NCBI GenBank assembly: GCA_903915465.1
Contig: CAIWTA010000034.1
Span: 1-45,921 of the forward strand
Direction: 5' to 3'
Length of the DNA stretch: 45,921 bases
Source: an uncultured Bacteroidales bacterium
Lineage (GTDB): Bacteria; Bacteroidota; Bacteroidia; Bacteroidales; FEN-979
Below, piece after piece: positions 27,255 to 38,300 of the stretch. Under the pieces are notes generated by a model that was not told the DNA's origin, searched no databases, and saw nothing but the letters and a program-made list of their open reading frames with translations. Numbering within the stretch: the stretch's first letter is position 1; each line of letters begins with the position of its first letter. The translations under genes were made by a program, and so were the position numbers.

Positions 27255-28061
27255 TCAAAGGATGGTGAAATTGTTTCCAAGGGCAAGAAAAATAATGATT
27301 GCCAGGCCGACAATGATCCGGTAGTACCCGAATGCCCTGAATCCATATTTGGTAAGGTATGCAATGAAGGCTTTAATGGCAATAATAGCAACGACGAAGG
27401 CAATGAGATTACCGGTTATCAGAAACATCACATTTTGGTGCGTCAAAATTTCGGGATTATCTTTATGCGCATCCCACAAACTTTTCGCAAAAGCTCCGGC
27501 AAGCGTAGGAACTGCCAGGAAAAATGAAAATTCAGCAGCCAGTTTTCGTGTCAGCTTTTGTTGCATGCCGCCAATGATCGTAGCCGCGCTTCGGCTGAAT
27601 CCTGGAAAGATAATCGCAAGCAGTTGAAACACTCCGATGATAAGGGATTTTTTATATGACACCTCTTCCACCTTTTCTAAATTTGGATTCTTAAACCAGT
27701 TATCGACGAAAATTAGTATTATCCCGCCAAGGAACATCACAACTGCGATGAACATTGGTTTTTCAAGCACATTGTCGATGTGTTTTTTTATCAGAAGACC
27801 TACAATAGCGGCAGGAAGGAAGGCAATAAATAGTTTAAGGTAAAAACTGAATTGTTTAAAATCAATGAACTTTCTCCAATAAATCAGCAGCACCGAAATG
27901 ATGGCGCCAAATTGGATGTTTTCAATAAATAACTTGGTGAAGGGTTCTTTTTCAATGCCCAGAAAAGCAGAGGCAAGTGCCATATGGCCTGTGGAAGAAA
28001 TCGGAAGAAACTCAGTAATGCCCTCGATAATGGCAATAATGACAGCTTGGAAAAGGGACAT
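27255..28061 (-). CDS. uppP: undecaprenyl-diphosphatase (UppP/BacA)
   Basis: An integral membrane phosphatase that recycles undecaprenyl pyrophosphate to the lipid carrier phosphate for peptidoglycan and O-antigen synthesis; it also gives bacitracin tolerance. EGITEFLPISSTGH (13-26) and PGFSRS (153-158) are the two active-site signatures, with the catalytic Glu, Ser and Arg in place. The 268-aa length and about eight hydrophobic segments fit. It starts one nucleotide after the DUF3098 stop, so the two are translationally linked. Confidence 0.95.
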   Translation of the reverse strand: MSLFQAVIIAIIEGITEFLPISSTGHMALASAFLGIEKEPFTKLFIENIQFGAIISVLLIYWRKFIDFKQFSFYLKLFIAFLPAAIVGLLIKKHIDNVLEKPMFIAVVMFLGGIILIFVDNWFKNPNLEKVEEVSYKKSLIIGVFQLLAIIFPGFSRSAATIIGGMQQKLTRKLAAEFSFFLAVPTLAGAFAKSLWDAHKDNPEILTHQNVMFLITGNLIAFVVAIIAIKAFIAYLTKYGFRAFGYYRIIVGLAIIIFLALGNNFTIL

Positions 28062-28062
28062 T

Positions 28063-28326
28063 TTATTCCTTTGGTTTCTTCATGATGGCAAAGATCTCGA
28101 TTACATAACCGGTCAGCACCAGGATGGGGGCCAGGGTAATGTGCTGAAAATCGAAAATAGCCGGGCTGAAGACATTGGGATCATTGGATCCGCCGCCAAT
28201 CATAAGTATAAAACCAACAGCAATAAAGGCTAATCCAATAAAAAGTAACCGATAATTTTCTTTCCCGAAAGCAAATTCATTGATCTTTTTCGCAACCGGA
28301 ACTTGTTTTTTAATATCTTTTTCCAT
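28063..28326 (-). CDS. DUF3098 family two-helix membrane protein
   Basis: An 87-aa protein with a polar N-terminus (F-x-F-G-K-E-N-Y), a transmembrane helix at about 27-44, a short loop (GGGSNDPNVFSPAIFDFQH) and a second helix at about 64-81. This matches DUF3098, a Bacteroidota family found almost always between ftsX and uppP. Its function is unknown; the context suggests a role in cell envelope synthesis or division. It is followed by uppP with one nucleotide between stop and start. Confidence 0.88.
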   Translation of the reverse strand: MEKDIKKQVPVAKKINEFAFGKENYRLLFIGLAFIAVGFILMIGGGSNDPNVFSPAIFDFQHITLAPILVLTGYVIEIFAIMKKPKE

Positions 28327-28348
28327 TTTTCTAAAATCAAAATCGGAA

Positions 28349-28377
28349 CAAAATTACAGTTTATTTTTGGAAATCAA
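28349..28377 (-). promoter_or_regulatory. Bacteroidota-type promoter for DUF3098-uppP
   Basis: On the minus strand, TAATTTTG (28349-28356) lies 18 bp downstream of TTG (28375-28377), which overlaps the ftsX stop codon. The downstream genes can therefore be transcribed apart from ftsX. Confidence 0.6.
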
Positions 28378-29252
28378 TGGTATAAATCATCAGTTTTCAT
28401 CCGCAGGTACTTTCTGACAGCCATCCAGGTTGAGAGCCAGGAAAGCAATACACCAAGCACAACGATGGAAACAATAAGTATGATGTACATCTCAAGGTCG
28501 GCGACCTGATAAAGTTCAGGAATTTCCTGAAATGCCAGAGACACAAGGAGAAGCAACAGGCCAAGGGCGATCAGTGAACTTATAAGTCCATTGAGAATGC
28601 CATTCCGGACATAAGGCCGGCAAATAAATGTTCGTGTGGCGCCCACCAGTTGCATGGTCCGGAGGTGAAACCGTTTCGAATACACTGAAAGCCTGATGGT
28701 ATTGTTAATCAAAGCAATGGAAATTATCAGCAGAATAATGCTGAATCCAAGAATAAACAAGCTAATCCTTTCGATGTTTTGGTTCACCATTTCTACGAGT
28801 GATTTTTGGTAAAAAACCTCCTTCACTTCAGGATTCGATAACAGCTTTTGCTCAATCTTTCCAACTTGTTCCAGGTTGGCATAATCCGCTTTGAGCCGAA
28901 GATCGATGGTGGGAAGGAGAGGATTGTAACCAAGAAACCCGATGAAATCTTCTCCCAACTCTTTCTTTAATTGAATTGCAGCTTTTTCTTTTGGAATATA
29001 TTCTGTCGATTTTACAAACTCTTCCCGGTCAAGTTTTTTCTGGAAAGCGATAATCATACCTTCTTTTACACCATCCTTCATCATGATCGAAAAGCCGATG
29101 TTTTCTTTCGCGTAGTTCGCAAGCTTCCTGGCGTTAAGTACCAACATTCCGAGCAACCCCAGCATGAACAACACCAAAGTAATACTGATTACCGTTGAGA
29201 CATAGGAGGTCCGGATTCTTCTTTTGTAGTATTTATTTCCCCGGGGTTTCAT
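28374..29252 (-). CDS. ftsX: cell division protein FtsX
   Basis: The membrane subunit of the FtsEX ABC-type complex, which couples the division ring to peptidoglycan hydrolase activation. An N-terminal transmembrane helix follows a basic start (KYYKRRIRTSYVSTVISI). A periplasmic domain (about 45-170) and a FtsX permease domain with three more helices follow, including the conserved RTMQLVGATRTFI segment. I chose ATG at 29252 (292 aa). The open frame extends 50 codons further, to 29402, but that extension overlaps the leuS start, crosses the 8-bp tandem repeats and has no FtsX similarity. ftsE is not in the window. Confidence 0.92.
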   Translation of the reverse strand: MKPRGNKYYKRRIRTSYVSTVISITLVLFMLGLLGMLVLNARKLANYAKENIGFSIMMKDGVKEGMIIAFQKKLDREEFVKSTEYIPKEKAAIQLKKELGEDFIGFLGYNPLLPTIDLRLKADYANLEQVGKIEQKLLSNPEVKEVFYQKSLVEMVNQNIERISLFILGFSIILLIISIALINNTIRLSVYSKRFHLRTMQLVGATRTFICRPYVRNGILNGLISSLIALGLLLLLVSLAFQEIPELYQVADLEMYIILIVSIVVLGVLLSWLSTWMAVRKYLRMKTDDLYH

Positions 29253-29270
29253 AATTCCTGGATTGTGAAG

Positions 29271-29278
29271 CGAAAGTA
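29271..29278 (-). promoter_or_regulatory. -7-like element for ftsX (TACTTTCG)
   Basis: On the minus strand, TACTTTCG lies 18 nt upstream of the chosen ftsX start. It has C in place of the third T of TAnnTTTG, the same variant as seen before leuS and aspS. It supports the start at 29252. Confidence 0.45.
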
Positions 29279-29308
29279 CATGAAAATTTTTAGTTGCTGA
29301 TATTTTTC

Positions 29309-29316
29309 TAATTTCG
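29309..29316 (+). promoter_or_regulatory. -7-like element for leuS (TAATTTCG)
   Basis: TAATTTCG followed by C, about 75 nt before the leuS start. A T-run about 18 bp upstream (near 29287) might serve as the -33 region. The identical octamer precedes aspS. Confidence 0.4.
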
Positions 29317-29321
29317 CAGAT

Positions 29322-29353
29322 GATGAGTTGGTGAGTTGATGAGTTGATGAGTT
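29322..29353 (+). repeat. four tandem 8-bp units in the leuS leader
   Basis: GATGAGTT, GGTGAGTT, GATGAGTT, GATGAGTT stand head to tail without gaps. They fall in the predicted leuS 5' leader, 38 nt before the start codon and just downstream of the -7-like element. Slippage could change the copy number. Confidence 0.9.
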
Positions 29354-29391
29354 TGGTTACAAAAATTTTTATTAAACACTGAGAAACGCAA

Positions 29392-32205
29392 ATGGAATAC
29401 AATTTTACCGAGATCGAGAAGAAGTGGCAGAAATATTGGGTTGACTACAAATCTTTCAAGGTTGGGATCGACTTGTCAAAACCCAAATATTATGTTCTCG
29501 ACATGTTTCCTTATCCTTCCGGGGCAGGGTTGCATGTAGGACATCCGCTGGGATATATTGCGTCAGATATCTATTCCCGGTTCAAACGGCTGAAAGGTTT
29601 TAACGTGCTTCACCCAATGGGATATGATGCCTTTGGATTGCCGGCGGAGCAATATGCGATCCAAACCGGAACTCATCCTTCTGTTACAACCGAGATTAAT
29701 ATCGCCCGGTATAGAGAACAGATGGATAAAATCGGTTTTTCTTTCGATTGGGACCGGCAGGTCAAAACTTGCGATCCGGCATATTACAAATGGACTCAAT
29801 GGACTTTTATCCAGCTTTTCAATCATTGGTTCAATCTCAAAACACACAAAGCAGAACCGGTTTCTGATCTTTTCCGGATATTTGAAACATATGGTAATAC
29901 TACTGTTTCCGCGGCTATGTCTGCTGACTGGTATAAAGCTCTCGCGAAGACCGATCCTTCATTCGGAAAGAATTGGAAAGGCATTTTTACTGCCAATGAA
30001 TGGAAAGCATATTCTGAAAAGCAGCAGCAGGCAATCCTGATGAACTACCGCCTGGCGTACCTTTCGGATGCCATGGTAAACTGGTGCCCGGAACTTGGTA
30101 CCGTTCTTGCCAACGACGAAGTCAAAGAGTGTTTTTCCGTTCGTGGAGGTCACCCGGTGGAGCGAAAACTTATGCAACAGTGGTTTCTCCGGATCACAGC
30201 ATACGGTCAGCGGTTAGTAGATGGTCTTGAAATGATCGAGTTTTCCGAATCCATGAAAGAGGTTCAGCGAAACTGGATCGGCCGCTCGGACGGTGCCGAA
30301 GTGGTTTTTCGAATTGAAGGATCACCTTATAATCTTGATATTTTCACAACCCGTCCGGACACTATTTTTGGTTCCACCTTCATGGTGATCGCTCCTGAGC
30401 ATGAATTGGCGGAAAAAATTACCACTCCCGACCGTCTGAATGCCGTGAAAGAGTACATTTCTTGGGCAAAGAAACGTTCCGAGCGGGAACGGATGGCTGA
30501 AGTAAAAAAAGTTTCAGGTGAATTTACCGGAGCATATTGTATTCACCCATTTACCGGAGAAAAATCTCCCATCTGGATTGCCGATTATGTATTGGCTGGT
30601 TACGGAACAGGCGCAATCATGGCTGTTCCCGCTCACGATAGTCGCGATTATGATTTTGCCAGATATTTTAAACTTCCTATCGTGGAAGTCGTTTCCGGTG
30701 GTGATATCTCCGAAAGTTCATATGATGCCAAAGACGGGGTGATGGTTAATTCCGGCTTTATCAACGGAATGCAGGTCAAACAGGCAATTCAGACCGTCAT
30801 TCAACAACTGGAAGAGAAAAATATCGGTCATGGTACAGTGAATTTCCGCTTGCGGGATGCTATTTTTAGTCGTCAACGATACTGGGGAGAACCATTTCCC
30901 GTCTATTTCAAAGATGGAATTCCGTATGTGATGGAAGAATCTGAATTGCCTTTATTACTCCCGGAAGTTGACAAGTTCCTGCCTACAGAAACAGGAGATC
31001 CGCCATTGGCACGTGCCAAAAACTGGAAAACAAAAGACGGATATCCCATCGAAACAAGTACTATGCCCGGTTTCGCAGGTTCAAGCGGATATTATCTCCG
31101 GTACATGGATCCGAAAAACGATACACAATATTTTTCGAAAGAGGCTAATGATTACTGGCAAAATGTTGATCTCTACATGGGCGGTTCGGAACATGCAACA
31201 GGCCACCTGATCTATTCACGTTTCTGGAATAAGTTCCTGTTTGATATCGGACTGGCCTGCACGGATGAGCCTTATAAGAAACTCATTAACCAGGGAATGA
31301 TCCAGGGCAGATCCAGCTTAGTTTATCGTGTAAAAGGAACTTCCCGGTTCGTTTCCTTTAATTTGAAAAACAATTATGAAGTTATCGACATGCATGTTGA
31401 TGTAAACATCGTAAAAGATGACCTTCTGGATCTCGAAGCATTTACAAAATGGCGCCCGGATCTTTCTGATGCCGAATTCATCCTGGAAGACGGGAAATAT
31501 GTGTGCGGTCATGAAGTTGAAAAAATGTCGAAATCCCTCCACAATGTGGTGAACCCCGATGATCTCATCGAACGCTACGGAGCAGACACATTGCGCTTGT
31601 ACGAGATGTTCCTGGGCCCACTCGAACAATCCAAACCTTGGGATACCAAGGGAATTGAAGGTGTTTTCCGCTTTATCCGCAAGTTCTGGAGATTATTCCA
31701 TAACCACGAAAATGAATTCCTGATCTCAAACGAGGACCCAACACGGGAAGAATTGAAAGTCTTGCATAAAACCATCAAGAAAGTGCAGGACGACATCGAG
31801 CGCTTCTCCTTCAATACCGCAGTTTCCAATTTCATGATTTGCGTAAACGAGCTGTCTGATCTGAAATGCAACAAAAAGGCAATCCTTGAACCACTGGTCA
31901 TACTGATTTCGCCATATGCTCCACATCTGGCAGAAGAGCTTTGGGAACAACTGGGCCATCATGAAAGCATTTTAAACGCATCATTTCCGGAATTTAATGC
32001 TTCATTTGTTGCAGAAGATACTTTTAATTACCCGGTTTCGTTTAATGGGAAGATGCGGTTTCAACTGGAACTATCACTCGCTCTTTCGATACCTGAAATT
32101 GAACAAGCCGCCCTCCAGGCGCCTGAATCAGAAAAATGGTTACAAGGGAATTCCCCGAAAAAAATAATCGTCGTCCCGAAAAAGATTATCAACATTGTCA
32201 TTTAG
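29392..32205 (+). CDS. leuS: leucyl-tRNA synthetase
   Basis: A class I aminoacyl-tRNA synthetase charging tRNA-Leu. The HIGH motif appears as HVGH (48-51, within [16 protein letters not shown]) and KMSKS is at 711-715. The CP1 editing domain is present ([32 protein letters not shown], with the Asp that blocks hydrolysis of correct Leu-tRNA). QRYWGEPFP and the C-terminal anticodon-binding domain follow. The 937-aa length fits Bacteroidota LeuRS. It is divergent from ftsX. Confidence 0.97.
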   Translation: MEYNFTEIEKKWQKYWVDYKSFKVGIDLSKPKYYVLDMFPYPSGAGLHVGHPLGYIASDIYSRFKRLKGFNVLHPMGYDAFGLPAEQYAIQTGTHPSVTTEINIARYREQMDKIGFSFDWDRQVKTCDPAYYKWTQWTFIQLFNHWFNLKTHKAEPVSDLFRIFETYGNTTVSAAMSADWYKALAKTDPSFGKNWKGIFTANEWKAYSEKQQQAILMNYRLAYLSDAMVNWCPELGTVLANDEVKECFSVRGGHPVERKLMQQWFLRITAYGQRLVDGLEMIEFSESMKEVQRNWIGRSDGAEVVFRIEGSPYNLDIFTTRPDTIFGSTFMVIAPEHELAEKITTPDRLNAVKEYISWAKKRSERERMAEVKKVSGEFTGAYCIHPFTGEKSPIWIADYVLAGYGTGAIMAVPAHDSRDYDFARYFKLPIVEVVSGGDISESSYDAKDGVMVNSGFINGMQVKQAIQTVIQQLEEKNIGHGTVNFRLRDAIFSRQRYWGEPFPVYFKDGIPYVMEESELPLLLPEVDKFLPTETGDPPLARAKNWKTKDGYPIETSTMPGFAGSSGYYLRYMDPKNDTQYFSKEANDYWQNVDLYMGGSEHATGHLIYSRFWNKFLFDIGLACTDEPYKKLINQGMIQGRSSLVYRVKGTSRFVSFNLKNNYEVIDMHVDVNIVKDDLLDLEAFTKWRPDLSDAEFILEDGKYVCGHEVEKMSKSLHNVVNPDDLIERYGADTLRLYEMFLGPLEQSKPWDTKGIEGVFRFIRKFWRLFHNHENEFLISNEDPTREELKVLHKTIKKVQDDIERFSFNTAVSNFMICVNELSDLKCNKKAILEPLVILISPYAPHLAEELWEQLGHHESILNASFPEFNASFVAEDTFNYPVSFNGKMRFQLELSLALSIPEIEQAALQAPESEKWLQGNSPKKIIVVPKKIINIVI

Positions 32206-32248
32206 GTTGATCCCGGATTGAACGAATAAACCAAAAACCGGCACACTC

Positions 32249-32281
32249 TTTGCTGGAAATACCATTTCTTCTGTATTTTTA
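32249..32281 (+). promoter_or_regulatory. possible promoter for the alpha-2-macroglobulin gene
   Basis: TTTG (32249-32252), 21 bp, then TATTTTTA (32274-32281; 7 of 8 to TAnnTTTG allowing the last base), 21 nt before the start codon. Weak because the terminal G is missing. Confidence 0.3.
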
Positions 32282-32302
32282 ATCTTCGTAAATTCATCAC
32301 CT

Positions 32303-35300
32303 ATGAAAATCCATTCATTCTTATTCTCCTTGTTGTTCATTCCATTTGGCTTTTCACTTCAGGCATCTCCTCAAATTACCGCTTTCGAAAAGCAATGGAA
32401 AAAAGTTGATTCTCTTTCCAATATCGGGCAACCAAAATCCGCCCTTGAGATAGCTGACATGATTTACAACCAGTCAAAAAAAGAGAAGAATGATCCGCAA
32501 TTCATCAAAGCCATCATTTACAGGATGAAACTCCAGGCTGATTTCCGCGAAGAGGCACTTGCTGCAACCATCAGGGATCTGAATACGGAACTGATCAACG
32601 CGAACGAGCCTGTCAGGCAGATCCTGAATTCTCTCCTTGCGGAAGTTTACTGGAAATATTATCAGAATAACCGCTACCGTTTTGCAAACCGTACAGAAGT
32701 GTTAAATAACAAAAGCGACAGCATCCAAACCTGGGACATCAATACGCTTACCCGGGCAATCATCAGGACTTATCAGCTTTCATTAGAAAATTCCGCTTTG
32801 CTGAAATCCACCCCGATCAATACATTCGAACCAATTCTTGAAGTTCCCGGAAAGCATACAGACGCTGAACGGGCTTTTCGCCCGGCACTTTATGATTTCC
32901 TTGCCTGGAGGGCGCTGGATTATTTTATGGGCAACGCCGAACCTAAACAGATTTCTGCTGAGGCCTTCAAAATTGATGATCCTTCATATTTCCTGCAGGC
33001 AAACCAGTTCGCCGGTATAAAAATCCCTGCACCAAAAACTTCTGCATCCCTTGATTATTATGCTGTTATTCTCTTCCAAGAGCTTGCATCTTTCCATCTC
33101 ACCGACAATGATCCACGGGCATTGATTGACGAAGAATTACAGCGGTTTGATTTCTTTCATGATAAATCTACGGTTGAGAAAAAAGACAGCCTCTACCTGG
33201 AATCCTTAAAAACGCTGGAAAAGGATTTTCTGTCCTCACCTTATTCGACATATATCTCTTTTAGCATTGCGCAATTTCTCAACGAACAGGGGAAATTTTA
33301 CAACCCGCTGGAATCCGACAAGCATAAGTGGGATGTGAAATCAGCCAAAGAAATATGCGATAATACAATCCTGCATTTCCCGGACAGTGACGGGGCAAAA
33401 AATTGCAGGATTCTTCTCGATGAGATCAGACAACCTTCACTTTCGATAACCGTTGAATCTGCAGTCGTTCCGGAGAAACCATCTCTTGGGCTCATCGCAT
33501 TTAAAAATATTTCGGCTGTGTATTTCCGGCTGATCCAGGCCGATCCGGAAACATCACAAGAGAAAATTTCAGGCATGACAAGGGAAGAACAAATCTCCTT
33601 TTATTCTCATCTGCCGGTATTCAAATCTTGGTCGGCCGGATTACCTCTTGATGGCGATTTCCAGATTCACAAGATCAATGTGAAGATCCCGGAACTTCCG
33701 TCCGGATATTATGTGATCCTTTGTTCATCGGATAAAGATTTTAAGGATCCTTTGCAGGCTATCACCTGGACCGGCTTATTTGTCACACAGCTGAGCTATA
33801 TCAGCCAGCATAACGACAAAAATGGTTTAGATTTTTATATCCTTGACAGGGAATCTGGAAAACCGGTGAAGAATATTGCTGTAGAAGCTTTTCAGAAAAA
33901 TTATAATTATCAAAACAGGAAATATGAATCAAGAAAGACTGGAGATTATGTTTCGGATACCCAGGGTTTTGTCTCAATTCCGGCTATTGCTCAGGGAATC
34001 AACGCTTCTAACTGTTACCTTAAGATTCATCAGAAACAGGATTTTTTGATTACTGAGAACTTTTTCCAGTACAGTCCAAATGACCGTGTTGAAAAACCCT
34101 TTATGGTTACTTCATTCTTCACTGACCGTGCCATTTACAGGCCAGGTCAAACCATTTATTTCAAAGGAATTTTGCTCGAAAAAACAGGTGATATTAGTGT
34201 ACTAAAAAAAGAAGCAAAAACAATAGTTACGTTTCTTGATGTAAATTATCAAAAGATTGCTGAACAAAATTTCACAACCAACGAATTTGGTTCGTTCAAT
34301 GGCTCATTTGTTGCCCCTCAAGGTGTATTACTTGGACAAATGACTATTTCCAATGGTTCCGGATCAGCTTCTGTACGTGTGGAAGAATATAAACGACCAA
34401 CCTTTGAGGTAAATTTTAATCCGCTGGAAGGAAACTACCGTCTAAACGACAGCATCATGGTAACTGGGAAAGCACTGGCATTTGCAGGAAATACTATCGA
34501 TGGTGCGCGTGTTTCTTACAGGGTTGTCCGTACCAGCCGGTTCCCTTACAGGGAATGCTGGTGGTGCCCTTTTCCGGTTTCTCCCGAAGTTGAAATTGCA
34601 AATGGAATAGTAAACACTGAAGGAGATGGAACTTTCTCGTTCCGGTTCAAAGCAATTCCTGACCTGTCAATTGATAAACTCATAAAACCGGTTTTTGACT
34701 ATAAACTGTTTGCTGATGTTACTGACATAAACGGTGAAACACAATCCTCAGGTGATGTTGTCTCTGTCGGATATGCCTCTCTCCTGATCAGCATGGATGT
34801 ACCCCGGAAAATGAACCTGGCAAAAGACAGCGTTTTCAAACTCACAACCACGAATCTCAATGGCCGCAAAACTCCGGCGATTGTTACCATCCTGTTTCAA
34901 CGCCTTCATCAGCCCGACAGGTTTTTCAAAAGCAGGCAATGGGACAAGCCAGATCTGGCAGGGTTTTCAAAAGAAGAATTCTACCAACAATTTCCTTATG
35001 ATGTTTTTGGGGATGACGATAACTCTGACAAATGGGTAGTTGAAGAGACTGTTGTACAAAAGGAGATGAATTCACAGAATGATTCCCTGTTTCGTCTTTC
35101 CGTTCAAACCGGACAATCGTTAAAGCCAGGATCATACCTGATGACTTTAAAGGCGAATGATCCTTCCGGTGAAACCGTTCAGACAATTACACAGGTTACC
35201 GTTTTTGATCCTTCATCGAAGGAAGTTCCGGTGAATGTTTTGAACTGGTTTATGCCACTGAATATTTCCGGAGAACCAGGAGACAAAGCCAGGTTCCTGA

Positions 35301-38300
35301 TTGGATCAAAAGGCGAAGATGTGAACATGATCTACGAGATCAGGATCAAAGACAGCCTGTATTCGCGACAATCGCTGAAGATCAGTAACAATCAATTGTT
35401 GGTTGAGGTTCCGATTAAAGAAGAATACCGTGGAAACTTTTCGGTGAATTTCGTATTCGTCAAGTATAACCGTGCTTTCCAGAACAGCCAGACAATAACA
35501 GTTCCTTATACCAATAAAAAACTCGACATCATCTTTTCTTCTTTCAGAAGTAAACTGTATCCTGGAAATCAGGAGGAATGGAAAATCAAGATCACAAATG
35601 CTTCAAAAAAAGGAGCCGAGGCCGAATACCTTACAACGATGTATGATGCATCCCTTGATGCCTTCATCCCAAATACCTGGAATTTCTCTATTTACAAAAG
35701 TTACTTTGCACAGCCACAATGGGACACGAAGGGATCTTTCAAAATTACCGGAGGCAATTATTATCCCATTCATCCTGTCAGCCAGGATTATCTTTTCCAT
35801 GATTACGATCAGTTGAATTGGTTTGGTTTCGGATATTTCGGTAATTCCCGGTTTGGCAGAAACCTAAAATCGGGGCTTACAGATAAGACGATGATGATGA
35901 ATGAAAAAGCGGCTCCAACAGCCGCAAGCCAAAGAGATAATGCGCCAGAGGTCTCAGCAAATGTTGTTGAACCTTCGACCGCAGAGGAATCTACCGGAGA
36001 AAAAGGCCCAAGACCTGTTCCGACAAAAGAAGTTGTTCTCAAACAGTCTGCTGGAATTCAGGTTCGAAGGGATTTCCGTGAGACTGCCTTCTTTTATCCT
36101 TCACTCGTCACCGACGCAACCGGAAGCCTGGTGATAAAATTCACAGTTCCCGAATCACTTACAAAATGGAAGATCCTGGGGTTTGCTCATACGAAAACCC
36201 TTGAGTACGGCCAAATTGAAAAGGAGGCCATCACACAAAAAGACCTGATGGTTTTTCCGAATGCTCCGCGTTTTGTGCGTCAGGGAGATACAGTTATTTT
36301 TGGTGCAAAGGTGGCCAACCTCAGCAACCGCGCCCTTTCGGGAGAAGTTCAACTGGACCTTTTAGATCCGTTCACTTCAAACCCAATGAAAAATCTTGTT
36401 GCTGAATCCATTGATACGTCTTTAAAAAAAGCCTCCGGGGCAAGTTCTCCATTTACGATTCCGCTTGGTCAAAGCATTTCCCGTCAATGGAAAATCGTTA
36501 TCCCTGTTGATCCTTCATGCGGGGTCCTTCAATACAGGATCACCGCCAGGGCAGGCAACTTCAGTGATGGCGAAGAAAAGGCAATCCCGGTTCTCACGAA
36601 TCGTATGCTCGTCACCGAATCTTTTCCCCTTCCGGTGAATGGCAAAGGAACGTTTGATTTTCGTTTCGACAAACTATTGCAATTCCAACCGGGAAAGACG
36701 CTGAAAAATTATAAACTTACGCTTGAGTTTGCCTCAAATCCTGCCTGGTATGCAGTGCAGGCTTTGCCGACATTAGATGATCCCAAGTTCCCGAATGCCG
36801 ACAATATCTTTGATGCTTTTTATGCCAACAGTATTGCAGCATTTATTGCTAATTCCAATCCAAAGATCAAACAGGTTTTCGAGGTCTGGAAATCTCAAAC
36901 CCCGGATGCTCTTCTTTCTAATCTTGAAAAGAATCAGCAGTTGAAATCTGCCCTTTTACAGGAAACGCCCTGGGTGATGGAAGCAAAAGATGAAACCCAG
37001 CGGAAGCAGCGGGTTGCCTTGCTTTTTGACCTGAATACCCTGACGAATCGCCTGGATCAGAACCTGAAAAAACTACAGAAGTTGCAAAACGTAAGCGGTG
37101 CCTGGCCCTGGTTTGAAGGAATGCAGGAAAGCCGTTATATCACCCAGAATATAGTAACTGGATTCGGGCACCTTGTCCATCTGGGAGTGAAAAACATCCG
37201 GGACGACAGAAATACCTGGAACATGGTCATAAAAGCGATACAATACCTTGATGGAGAAATGGTTAAGGACTACGAATACATCCGAAAACATTATCCTGAC
37301 AAGATGGGAGAAAATCACCTTGGATCCATACAGATCCAATACCTGTATGCGAGGAGCTATTTTATCAAAGAACTTCCGGCATCTTCTTCTGTTAATGAGA
37401 AATCATTTTCTGAAGCTTTTGAATATTTCAGGAAACAAGCCGAAAATTACTGGCTCAAGAATGATCTCTATCTCCAGGGAATGATCGGACTTGCGCTAAA
37501 TCGCTTTGGGAGTGAAGACATTCCTGGAATGATACTCAAATCATTCTCCGAAAAGGCGCTTCATTCGCCGGAAATGGGAATGTACTGGGCCGTTAACACC
37601 GGATACGAATGGTACCAGGCACCTGTTGAATCACAAGCCTTGATGATAGAGGCATTCGATGAGATCATATCGGACCAGAAATCGGTTGATGAAATGAAGA
37701 TCTGGCTGCTGAAGCAAAAGCAAACTCAGGACTGGAAAACCGTGAAGGCTACTGTAGAAGCCTGTTATGCGCTCCTGCTAAGAGGTACAGATTTATTAGC
37801 CGATTCGCCTGACGTTAAGATCAGCCTTGGAAAGAACCAGATCGACTCAAAACAGCTCCAGGATACGAAAACGGAAGCAGGTACCGGGTATTTCCAGGTT
37901 AGCTGGGATGGGAATGAAATTTGCCCGGAAATGGGAAAAATAACCATTTCAAAATCAAATGAAGGAATCGCCTGGGGCGCTTTGTATTGGCAGTACTTTG
38001 AGGAAATGGATAAGATCACACCGCATCAGACACCATTGAAAATCGAAAAGAAGCTGTTTTTAGAGAAAAACTCTTCTTCCGGTCCGATCCTGAAAGAAAT
38101 TGCAACTTCCTTAAATGGCGCAGCTTTTACAGGAGGGCTTCAGCCGCTGAAAACCGGTGATAAACTCAAAGTCCGGATCATCCTTTCCGTCGACAGAAAT
38201 CTTGAATATGTGCACATGAAAGATATGCGGGCATCTGCTTTTGAACCATTTCTGACTTCATCAGCAGGAGAAGGAAACGGATCGCTTTCCGGTTATCGGT

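Noticed and set aside
27057-27527. 156-codon plus-strand frame over the truB-uppP gap and uppP
   Set aside because: Most of it is antisense to uppP and the remainder covers the palindromic element; no recognisable protein.
29253-29402. N-terminal 50-codon extension of ftsX
   Set aside because: It overlaps the leuS start, includes the 8-bp tandem repeats, and FtsX similarity begins only at the ATG at 29252.
32239-32258. Short hairpin after leuS
   Set aside because: Only six pairs including a wobble pair and no T-tract; not convincing as a terminator.
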